Below, piece after piece: positions 18,402 to 26,390 of a stretch of 64,000 nucleotides of DNA (position 1 is its first letter; each line of letters opens with the position of its first letter). Position numbers and translations under genes: made by a program. The notes beneath the pieces were generated by a model. The model made no database searches. It was not told the DNA's origin and saw only the letters and a program-made list of their open reading frames with translations. Source of the DNA: Bifidobacterium rousetti (GTDB lineage Bacteria; Actinomycetota; Actinomycetes; Actinomycetales; Bifidobacteriaceae); the NCBI RefSeq assembly GCF_008698235.1, contig NZ_PEBH01000008.1, positions 87,800-151,799 of the forward strand, read 5' to 3'.

Positions 18402-18495
18402 TCTCCTCGTTGTTCCTTCCCCCACCCGTATGAACGCTCGTCTTGTCTGAGGTGTCGAGGGTGGAAAGCCGATCGGACACGCCTCGTCCGGGACC

Positions 18496-18537
18496 CGCTC
18501 CCGGTATCGGACGAAACCGATGTCGATACCGGGAGCG
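18496..18537. repeat. Hairpin copy of the recurrent CCGGTATCG motif in the 5' region of the 1866-aa protein gene
   Basis: Arms 18496-18509 and 18524-18537 are perfectly complementary (14 bp, 14-base loop) and contain CCGGTATCG / CGATACCGG. A second motif copy (CCGACACCGATACCGG) lies at 18612-18627. The gap 18402-18889 otherwise holds only promoter-region sequence and no gene that I can support. Confidence 0.55.
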
Positions 18538-18856
18538 TGAGCCCGGATGGGTTGTATCCACCGTCCCGGGGCGGGACGGATTTCCATCACCGACACCCGC
18601 CCCGTGGGAAACCGACACCGATACCGGACCAGCCTCCACGCCAGGAAGCCAACGGAGATCGGCATGGCATCAGGGAATAGGAGAGCGACCGTGAGGCAGG
18701 TGGGCGGTCACGTCTTGGAACACGACAGTGAAGAAGGTGGGACACAGTGGCTGCGGCCGGTTGACACGCCCTCGCACGTCGCACACCTTAACGTGCGTCC
18801 GGTTGCAACGGTGGGGGAGGGTCGCCCCCGTGACGCATAATCAAACCACCAATATT

Positions 18857-18870
18857 CGAACAAACGTTCT
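18857..18870 (+). promoter_or_regulatory. LexA (SOS) box
   Basis: CGAAC-N4-GTTCT matches the actinobacterial LexA consensus CGAAC-N4-GTTCG in 9 of 10 fixed positions. It overlaps the first base of a TACTTT -10 (18870-18875) for the gene at 18890, a position suited to repression. Confidence 0.6.
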
Positions 18871-18889
18871 ACTTTAGGGGTTGAGGGTT

Positions 18890-19279
18890 ATGGCGTACCG
18901 GAACATCATGCACTCCTGCGGACACGGGGAACGGATCAGCATCGACGGACCGTACCGGGTCGTGGACGCGCGGGTCAAACGGATCGAGCACAGCCGGTGC
19001 GCCATGTGCATAGCCAACGACCCCGCCACCACGGACCATGACGGTTTCCGTCCCTTGTGGGGTGATGATCCGATGCTCAAGGGCAGGGCAGAGCTGATCC
19101 GACGCCGCACCCTGGAACAGGCGCGCGGTCTCGCCCGGCATGCGACGAGCGTGAACGAGCGCGACGCCTACCGGTACCTGGAATCCCGGATCCTGCGCAT
19201 CGGCGACCCCGCATGGTGGTGCGAACATCCGACCGACGCGATCCAGGTCCTCGCCCGCGATGTCCAACTGTGTGATTGA
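18890..19279 (+). CDS. Small putative zinc-binding protein under a LexA-box promoter
   Basis: 129 aa from the ATG at 18890; a TTG three codons earlier is also in frame. Near the N-terminus, SCGHGE followed by CAMC suggests a four-ligand zinc site (Cys/His, Cys-x2-Cys). The remainder is Arg-rich and helical with WWCEHP near the end. No family recognised. A LexA-type box in the promoter suggests DNA-damage induction. It is followed 52 bases later by the 292-aa gene on the same strand, which may be co-transcribed. Confidence 0.7.
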   Translation: MAYRNIMHSCGHGERISIDGPYRVVDARVKRIEHSRCAMCIANDPATTDHDGFRPLWGDDPMLKGRAELIRRRTLEQARGLARHATSVNERDAYRYLESRILRIGDPAWWCEHPTDAIQVLARDVQLCD

Positions 19280-19331
19280 ACGACCACGACAACCCCCTCG
19301 ACAAAAGGAATCCAAGGAAAGGAATAGCAAC

Positions 19332-20210
19332 ATGGGCTTCAGCGAACTCATAGGAAAACTCTGCGGCGACGGCAGGCCGGACAAGGCGAACATCCTGACG
19401 GACGAACAGGCCGACACGCTCAGGAAGACAGCGAGGGAAGTGCTCGACAAAACCCACGCGTCGACGCCGTGCACGCATCCGGTCTACGCGCTGGTGAACG
19501 CGTTCGCCCGATCCATCCAAGCCGAATACGCCATCGCAGCGATCCTCTACAATATGCAGACAACCGAAGGAACCCAATCCGACTCATATGGGGCCGTCGT
19601 GAATACGTTCGGGGAAAAGGATCTGCTGCAATGGATCATCCCGGACACGTCAACACAACCCGGCAACGGAGGCACCCCGAAAATCAACGGCATCGACTTC
19701 GGGGCGATGGAATTCACGACCGCATCGGATTCGAGCAACAATCGACAATTGAAAACCGTCACGGAAAAATACCCGACTCTCATGAAATATCCCATCCGGC
19801 CGTATGCGGATCCCGTGATCGCATGCCCATGGAACGACGAACAGCTGTTGAAGGCATTGACCAACCCGGCCATCGGTAGCAACAGTCAGGCGCCGGCGGC
19901 TTCCGAAACGCTGCTGTTGCCGTTCGGCGTGACGATCGTGGTCGAAGGCGGCAATCATGCGACCATCGCGAACATCCTGAACGGCGTCGGGAAAGTGACC
20001 CCCACCACCGTCATCGACATCCCGCACCCGAGAGCGAGCATGCCGAGCATCTTCGACCATGTCGAGTACGACGAGGACGGCTACCACTGGGATAGCGGGG
20101 AACCGTACGCGCCGGCGCCGGACCGTCGTCTGGCCGCCCTGTACATCATCGGACAGGAAATCGCCAAGGCCAGGCATCCGGTCAATTTCCATGGCATCAC
20201 GGTCAATTGA
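19332..20210 (+). CDS. DUF6710-like protein, second gene of the putative SOS operon
   Basis: 292 aa from the ATG at 19332, with GGAAAGGAAT upstream. It has no signal peptide or membrane segment. The core VVEGGNHATIANILNGVGKV followed by TPTTVIDIPH resembles DUF6710, whose members have an NHS/A-I...G motif; this assignment is from memory and uncertain. Base composition is lower in GC than the neighbours, in line with recent transfer. Function unknown. Placement behind a LexA box beside a zinc protein hints at a damage-linked role. Confidence 0.7.
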   Translation: MGFSELIGKLCGDGRPDKANILTDEQADTLRKTAREVLDKTHASTPCTHPVYALVNAFARSIQAEYAIAAILYNMQTTEGTQSDSYGAVVNTFGEKDLLQWIIPDTSTQPGNGGTPKINGIDFGAMEFTTASDSSNNRQLKTVTEKYPTLMKYPIRPYADPVIACPWNDEQLLKALTNPAIGSNSQAPAASETLLLPFGVTIVVEGGNHATIANILNGVGKVTPTTVIDIPHPRASMPSIFDHVEYDEDGYHWDSGEPYAPAPDRRLAALYIIGQEIAKARHPVNFHGITVN

Positions 20211-20231
20211 CCTGTTGGAGACCGGGACTGT

Positions 20232-20609
20232 TCAGAAGAGCGGGCGCATGCTGGCCGCGTCGTCCGCGACCGCAGGCCGTTTCGGCACGGCCCTCGCCTC
20301 CACCAGCCATGTGCCTTTGACCTGTCGGACCCGGGCCTCGTAGCCGCCGAGTTCGAACCCTCGCCGCACGCCGGAGGTGATCTTGTACGCGGCCTTGAGC
20401 GCGGCCCGACGGTTCGCGGCCTCGCCGATCGCATGCCAGCCGGGATGCGCGGCCAACCATCGGGCCAGTTTCGGCCCGTTACGTTTCCCACGCCCCTGGA
20501 CGGTGAACCGCATGCGAGGCGGTTCGAGTCCTACGGCACGCACGGCCTCCGCCCATGCATGGGCCGACTGTTCATCGGGGAACACGGCCGTCAGGAGCAT
20601 CTCGGACAT
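20232..20609 (-). CDS. Small basic protein of unknown function
   Basis: 125 aa from the ATG at 20609. A TATGGT -10-like hexamer (20623-20618 on the minus strand) ends eight bases before the ATG, so the transcript is likely leaderless; an internal ATG at codon 4 with GGAGG upstream is an alternative. Content: LLTAVFPDEQSAHAWAEAVRAV, a compact alpha/beta start, then a basic half with VQGRGKRNGPKLARWLAAHPGW and a C-terminal strand region. It could bind nucleic acid; no family recognised. Convergent with the 292-aa gene. Confidence 0.65.
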   Translation of the reverse strand: MSEMLLTAVFPDEQSAHAWAEAVRAVGLEPPRMRFTVQGRGKRNGPKLARWLAAHPGWHAIGEAANRRAALKAAYKITSGVRRGFELGGYEARVRQVKGTWLVEARAVPKRPAVADDAASMRPLF

Positions 20610-20707
20610 GCCTCCACACCATACCCGCCACCGGCCGGCACGGACACGTCCCATCCCGGACCATGGACCATGACACACAACCCGGTAACCTGACGTTTCC
20701 CACCGAT

Positions 20708-20737
20708 TTGACAAACACCACGGGGGGGGGGTATTCC
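20708..20737 (+). promoter_or_regulatory. Promoter with a 10-G tract in its spacer, upstream of pilus locus 1
   Basis: TTGACA (20708-20713) is separated by 18 bp from TATTCC (20732-20737). Ten of those 18 bases are an uninterrupted G run (20722-20731). Loss of one G would give the optimal 17-bp spacing. Slipped-strand changes in the tract would thus tune or switch transcription of the regulator and pilin genes. The -35 is perfect; the -10 is weak. Confidence 0.55.
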
Positions 20738-20843
20738 TTTGTGTGACCCTAAAGGATTTGCATGTCGTGTGTTGTGAGCGTTCACGAACCATGGTGGCCG
20801 TCTGCCGGGGTCGTGTCTTCAACGGCGCAGCGAGGAGGTGTTC

Positions 20844-21779
20844 ATGCCGGAGGCGTCCACAAGCCAAGTCAGAGTCCGTCAACGGCATCCCGGTATCTCG
20901 TTCACCCCGGAACGGATCGCCTACCTCGAGAGTCTGGACGCGGTCGAACGCGCGGACGCGCACCGCATCACCTACAAGCCCGCGTTCAAAGCCGCCTGCC
21001 TGCGGCGTAGCATGGCCGGCGAACATCCCACGAGCCTGTTCCGTGAGGCGGGACTCGACCCGGAGATCATCGGTAGGTCACGCATCGCCCTAGCGTTCCG
21101 CAACTGGAGACGGGACGCCGACCGGATCCTCGCCATCGCACCCGAGACAGGTACGGAACCACTCCGGCCCGCGCCCTTGGATGCATATCCGGTGGACGAG
21201 GAGACGTTCACCCCCGAGCAAGTCGCCTATTTGGGCTCGTTGCCGGCGGTGGCGGGCGTGGGACCGAACCGCATCCGCTACACGGAAGGGTTCCGCAAGG
21301 CGTGCATGCGCCGTTACCTCAAAGGCGCGCATCCGACCGACCTGTTCCGCAAGGCCGGGCTCGGCCCCGAGATCGTGGGCAAGAAACGCATCGAACGCGC
21401 GTTCGCCCGCTGGAGGGCCAAAACCACGACGGACCTGGGCGACGATCCCGACGACGAACGGTTCTTCCCGTACGGGGAGCCGGTCGAGACCGAACGGGGC
21501 GGCGTCAACCGTTGGAGACGCCAGACCGGACGTCACGACCTCGACACCGGCATGGGTTTGACCGACCGACAGGCACCCGACATGGAGACACTGGCCCACA
21601 TGGTCGACCGGCTGGCCCGCCGCAACAACCTATTGCGACGCGAGAACCGGATCCTGCGACAACGCCTCGGCCTGACAGCGGATGAACCCATCGACAACAA
21701 CACCGTCATGGACATACACGACACACAGGAAACAACACCGAAGAACTTGAGGGACTTGAGGGAAGAGGCATGTGCATGA
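20844..21779 (+). CDS. Double-HTH, coiled-coil DNA-binding protein coupled to the tip pilin gene
   Basis: 311 aa from the ATG at 20844, with GAGGAGG upstream. It contains two copies of an about 75-residue HTH-like unit: FTPERIAYLESLDAV..ADAHRITYKPAFKAACLRR and FTPEQVAYLGSLPAV..GPNRIRYTEGFRKACMRR, each followed by a PTxLFRxAGLxPEIIG and R-RIxxAFxxWR segment. The C-terminus is a leucine-rich coiled coil (LAHMVDRLARRNNLLRRENR). Similar HTH proteins occur with bifidobacterial mobile and pilus loci. The stop overlaps the pilin ATG (ATGA at 21776). A pilus-operon regulator, itself behind the G10 promoter, is the best guess. Confidence 0.75.
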   Translation: MPEASTSQVRVRQRHPGISFTPERIAYLESLDAVERADAHRITYKPAFKAACLRRSMAGEHPTSLFREAGLDPEIIGRSRIALAFRNWRRDADRILAIAPETGTEPLRPAPLDAYPVDEETFTPEQVAYLGSLPAVAGVGPNRIRYTEGFRKACMRRYLKGAHPTDLFRKAGLGPEIVGKKRIERAFARWRAKTTTDLGDDPDDERFFPYGEPVETERGGVNRWRRQTGRHDLDTGMGLTDRQAPDMETLAHMVDRLARRNNLLRRENRILRQRLGLTADEPIDNNTVMDIHDTQETTPKNLRDLREEACA

Positions 21780-24700
21780 GCATCGATTGGAAGCGCGTAC
21801 TGAAGGGCGCGGCCGGCATGGCGGTCGCGGCCGCGTTGTGCGCGGCGGCCGCCATGCCCGCCAACGGCGCGGACGGGGACACGAGCACTGGGACGGATGC
21901 GGTTGACGCCCCGGTCGTTGCGGATGGCGTGGATTGCGCGCACGTGACCAAGTGGGATGCGCTGTCCACGTGTCTTCAGGCAGATGCGAGTGGTTCGGTG
22001 ACGATCACCTCGCCGATTAAGGCGGAGAATAATGACCCGATTCGTGTGAAAGGGTCGAAGACACTGGACTCTACTGTGGACGCGAATTCCGACACGGGCG
22101 CGCTGACCTCCGGCCAGAACGGCGATGCGATCCTCAACGTGTTCCCGAGCGCGTCCTTGACGCTCACGGACAAGTTCTCGTTCAAGCAGTCCAAAAGGTT
22201 CCTCGTCTACGTGCAGAGGAATGGCAAGCTGACCGTGGATGGCGGCACGTACACGGACAACGACACGACCGGCAGCAAAGACCACGACATGGGCACGCTG
22301 GTCTACAACGCGGGCGGCACAGTCACGGTGAAGGGCGGCACGTTCACGGGCAACAGGGCCACGAACGGCGGCGTCATCCATCAGGCGTCCGGTTCGACGA
22401 CCATTACCGGCGGCATGTTCAAAAAACAACACCGCAACGATGAACGGCGGCGCGATCGTATCCAACGGCAAGCTCACCGTCTGGGGCGGCAACGTCACGT
22501 TCGATGGCAACCACGCCGAGGCCGACCCGTTGAGTTTGCGGAGCTATAGTTCGGGTGGCGGCGCGATCTGGGCCACAGGCGAACTGCACGTGAAGAACGA
22601 CACGGAGGGCAAGCCGAAGTTCATCAACAATCAGGCCCTCGTCCAAGAGCTCACGGACGGTAAACTCGGCAAGGGCGGCGCTGGTGGCGCGATCTTCTTC
22701 GACAAGGGCGAGGCGTACATCATCGGCGGCGACTACCAGAACAACAAGTCCGGGTACTTGGGTGGTGCGATCTACACGGAGGATGGGTCGACCACGTATG
22801 TGGGGAAGGCGGTCGCCTTCGAGAACACGGCGGGTCATTTCGGCGGTGGCCTGTGGTTCTGCCCGTCGGGCAACTCGGCCGCGTCCAAGGGCGGCAACAT
22901 CGCCCTCTTCGACAACCACACAAAGCCCGACATCGACGGCAACCCCGACAACGGCCAGTCGAAGATCCCCACCGACTCGGGCGCGAACACGACACAGGCT
23001 GGTTCGGATCTGGCGATCATGAACCCGTACTGGAAGTGGGCGAACGGGTGGCTTGGTGTCTCCTCGAATCAGTTCCTGTTGTTGGATACGTGGTTCACCG
23101 ACCGTTCGAAGGCCGCGGTCACCTGGCAGTGGGATAACGTGCCGTTGCGCGAATCCTCCGGATACCATGATTCATGGATTCCCACCGCGAACTTGAAACG
23201 GCAGGGCATCAGGGCGGTGCTCGCCACCGAGGACACGACGGGCGCGCTTGATGTGTCGCACATCCCGACGACCGGCAAGCTGCTCCAGTTGCAGGCCAAA
23301 ACAGACGTGGATGATGACGCGACGCATACGTGGATCCGTACGGGCGTGGGTCTGAAGGCCAAGGTCGTCAACGATGACGCAAAGAATGGCGCGAGGAATG
23401 GCGCCCGCGTGACCATGACCAAGAATCAGGCGCGTCTGTCGGGTGGCGCGTTCGGTTCGGATGGTGTCGTGATCTTCGACACCCCGTATTCCATGGAGTG
23501 GAGCAAGACCTCGGTGACTGTCGACGGCAAGCCCGATACGGACAAGCCGCTCGCGGGCTCCACATGGACCCTCACCTACGATGGCGATACCCCGTACAAC
23601 GATCCGGACATGCGCCCCGCCGACTGCCCGGCCGTCTCGGACGGGGAAGTCTCCGAGGACTGCTGGCACAAGGTCACCGATGGTACGACTGAGAAGTGGT
23701 CGGTGGACATCGTGGACAACGGCAAACGTGACAACAACCCGCTCGCGGGCGGTCTGGGTGTGGAGAACCTCGCTCTCGGCACGTACGAGTTGACGGAGAA
23801 GACCCCGCCCGCCGGATACCACTCCACTAGGAACGTGTACACGTTCACGATCGAGAAGGGTGCCGACGGACAGTTGCCTCCCACCCCGACCCTCACCCTC
23901 AAAACGGGGACGACGAATGACGATTTTGGTCCGCTTGACTCCACCGCGAACGCGATCGGCAACAAGCCGATCGAAGGCCATTTGGCGTGGACCAAGAACG
24001 CCGAAGGCAAGCGTCTCCACGACACCACATGGACCATCACCCACAAGGTCAACAACAAGGACGTGAACGTCACGGTCTCCGACTGTGTCTCGACGACATG
24101 TGACGCGAACATCTATGACACTGATCCGGCTGTGGGCGAGTTCGACATCCCCATCGCGGACACCAACGCATGGCCTGACGGTTCGTACACGCTTCATGAG
24201 GAGACGGCGCCGGCCGGGTATTGGAAGGTTGCCGACCGCACGTTCACCATCGCGACAGTGAACCAGGATCGTACGGTTACATGGAATGACGGCAAGGGTG
24301 GTGACATGACCGATGAGGTGATGGGCGTGGCATGGTCGAAGATCGACGCCGCCGACCACGGTCTGCTCGCCGGCTCCCAGTGGACGATCACCAAGACCGG
24401 AGCTGCGGGTGCGCAGACTGAGACGTGGACGGTGTCTGACTGTGAGACGGAAGGTTGCACGACTCCGGAGAACGAGGCCGCCGATCAGGATACCGTCGCA
24501 GGCGAGTTCAAGGTCACCGGGCTCACGTCAGGAACCTACGAGCTCAAGGAGGCCAAGGCTCCGGCCGGCTACGAGTTGTCGACTACGACCTACACGTTCA
24601 CGATCGAAGAAGGACAGCACACGATCACGGACGTAAGGATCTCCATCAAGAACAAGCAGAACTCCGTTCTCGATGAGGGTAATCCGGTTCCGAATTCGAA

Positions 24701-24836
24701 GACGCCGGTCTCGGCCCTGCCGTTCACCGGTGGCAGGTCCGGATTGGACTGGCTGGTGGTCGGCGGCGGGCTCGCTTTGGCGGCCACCACTGCCGGACTG
24801 GTCACGGGGAGGGCGAGGCGTCGTGAGGAACTCTGA
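21776..24836 (+). CDS. Tip/minor pilin adhesin (LPFTG), interrupted by a one-base frameshift at an A6 tract
   Basis: The reading frame from the ATG at 21776 breaks at AAAAAA (22421-22426) and resumes in the +1 frame, ending at 24836. Removing one A restores GGMFKNNTATMNGG and a product of about 1019 aa. It has a signal peptide (about 1-34), then a beta-helix-like adhesin region rich in GGAI/GGTF repeats (to about residue 420). At least two Cna-B/SpaA domains follow, with E-box motifs YTLHEETAPAGY and YELKEAKAPAGY. The C-terminus is LPFTGG, a membrane helix and RARRREEL. It is first of two pilin genes in locus 1. The frameshift may be real phase variation, transcriptional slippage or a sequencing error. 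Confidence 0.85.
22421..22426 (+). other. A6 tract at the frameshift in the tip pilin gene
   Basis: With six A residues the upstream frame runs into a premature stop at 22547-22549. With five A residues the entire pilin is one frame. The run sits within a beta-helix repeat. Confidence 0.8.
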
Positions 24837-24875
24837 CCGACGGGTCCACGCCACCGGCGACCCATGATCCTGAGC

Positions 24876-24918
24876 CTCCGGCACCCGGCCAACCCCTTCC
24901 GGGCTGCGGATGCCGGAG
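24876..24918 (+). other. Intercistronic hairpin between tip pilin and major pilin
   Basis: CTCCGGCA (24876-24883) pairs with TGCCGGAG (24911-24918), and CCCGG (24884-24888) with CCGGG (24899-24903). There is no T tract. In pilin operons such structures often set the subunit ratio by processing or attenuation; that role is inferred. The rest of the 24837-25047 gap holds the RBS of the next gene. Confidence 0.4.
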
Positions 24919-25047
24919 ACCCGAGGTAAGGAAGCCGCAAGTTAATGGATTGTGCGGGATCGTGCCGCCGATGACGGCGGTCTCGGTTCCGTGAGGGAAA
25001 CATCAGTAATCAGGAATCAACAAGGAACAGGAAGAAGGAAACCCCTC

Positions 25048-26277
25048 ATGCGTATGAGGAAACCATTCGCCATGATCGCCGCCCTGGCCACACTGCTCGG
25101 TGGCATGATGATCGGCGCCGGCACCGCCAACGCGGAACAAACACCATCCGCAACGGAAGTCGTGTTGAACGGCAGCAGCGTCACCCAACCGGGTGACGAG
25201 TTCAAGGCCGCTGTAGACGATACAAACAAGTTCACAACAACCGATGGCACCAATCTGCGTCAGTTCGCGTACGTGAAGCTCGCCGATTACTCGACGAATG
25301 CCTCCGGTACCAGCCTCGTCTCAGCAACCGGCATCACCAGCAACGCGAAGGTCATGGAAGCCTTCAAGGCTCTTGGTTATGACTCCACGAAGGATAACGC
25401 CGACCCGTTCACATGGCTTGGCTCCCAGAGCGAAAAGGCGATGGCCAGTAAGAATTTCCGCGCGTTCATTACCGCCCTTTCCCAAGCTGGTCTCCCCACC
25501 ACGAACGTGCAAACCGAGACGCTTGACGGCAACCAATTGAAGCTCAATCTGGAACATGATGGCTTGTATATGATCGTCGACCTGAGCGGCAAATACACGG
25601 TTGCCGGCGACTGTCCGGTCACGTACACCAAGATCAGCCCCATCCTCATGGGCACCTTGCTGACCGGCGTTACCGGTGGTGAGGGCACGGTTCTCGTGTC
25701 GCTCGGCGACAAGGGCACGGTCGATGTCAAGCAGAACTATGAGAACAACTGCACGCCGACGAACGGACAGTTCGAGAAGACCGACGACAACCACAAGCCT
25801 CTGGCCGGCGCCGAGTTTGACCTGTACGAATGGAACAAGGCCGACGCACCCACCGAAGCGGACTTCACCACCGACGCGCTGAAGACCGGAAACGTCACCA
25901 AGGTCAACAAGGATCCGATCGTCTCCGGCCCTGACGGTATCGTCCATCTGAACGGCATCAAGAACGGCGCCGACTACATTGTCGTCGAAACCAAGACCCC
26001 CAACGGGTACCTGTCCGAATATGCGGCGAACCTATACGTGAAGGTCGACAACAACGGTAATCTCACGATCACGGTCATCGGCGATGAAGATCACAAGAAA
26101 CTGTTGGATCAGAAGAATGATGGAACCTACCGGTACATGAACATCACGAATACCACTGAGTTGCCAAAGACCGGTGCTGCGGGTGTCGCCTTGTTCGTCG
26201 CGCTTGCAGCGTTGTTGGCTGGCGCTGCGGGTGTGGTGTATGTGAAGTCTCGTAGGACGAAGGCCATGCTCCGCTAG
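25048..26277 (+). CDS. Major pilin / backbone subunit of pilus locus 1 (LPKTG)
   Basis: 409 aa from the ATG at 25048 (AGAAGGAAA upstream). Signal peptide about 1-31 (ending GTANAEQ). The central region resembles fimbrial isopeptide pilins. A VDVKQNYENN segment ends the second domain and may hold the polymerising lysine. A SpaA/Cna-B domain follows (FEKTDDNHKPLAGAEFDLYE) with E-box YIVVETKTPNGY. The C-terminus is LPKTG plus a membrane helix and SRRTK. A sortase C would link subunits through the LPKTG Thr and a pilin Lys. No sortase lies in this locus, so it presumably uses the class C sortase at 33242-34186. Confidence 0.9.
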   Translation: MRMRKPFAMIAALATLLGGMMIGAGTANAEQTPSATEVVLNGSSVTQPGDEFKAAVDDTNKFTTTDGTNLRQFAYVKLADYSTNASGTSLVSATGITSNAKVMEAFKALGYDSTKDNADPFTWLGSQSEKAMASKNFRAFITALSQAGLPTTNVQTETLDGNQLKLNLEHDGLYMIVDLSGKYTVAGDCPVTYTKISPILMGTLLTGVTGGEGTVLVSLGDKGTVDVKQNYENNCTPTNGQFEKTDDNHKPLAGAEFDLYEWNKADAPTEADFTTDALKTGNVTKVNKDPIVSGPDGIVHLNGIKNGADYIVVETKTPNGYLSEYAANLYVKVDNNGNLTITVIGDEDHKKLLDQKNDGTYRYMNITNTTELPKTGAAGVALFVALAALLAGAAGVVYVKSRRTKAMLR

Positions 26278-26323
26278 CGAGTGACTATCGCCATGACAGA
26301 AGTTTGATAGGTTGTGGTGATTG

Positions 26324-26364
26324 ACAGGGGGCGTCCCACACGGTTCGTGTGGGACGCCCCCTGT
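26324..26364. terminator. Bidirectional terminator between convergent pilus loci
   Basis: 19-bp perfect stem (26324-26342 with 26346-26364) and a 3-base loop, with T residues after the plus-strand arm. It ends both the locus 1 transcript and the convergent RCC1-protein transcript. Confidence 0.9.
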
Positions 26365-26390
26365 TTGCCTTGGAAGAAAAATGAGTCCGG

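Noticed and set aside
20521..20540. GGTTCGAGTCC resembling a tRNA T-arm
   Set aside because: It lies inside a coding sequence and no acceptor stem or anticodon arm can be folded around it.
20774..20785. GTGA-GCGT-TCAC inverted repeat as a regulator site
   Set aside because: Arms are only four bases and such palindromes are expected by chance here.
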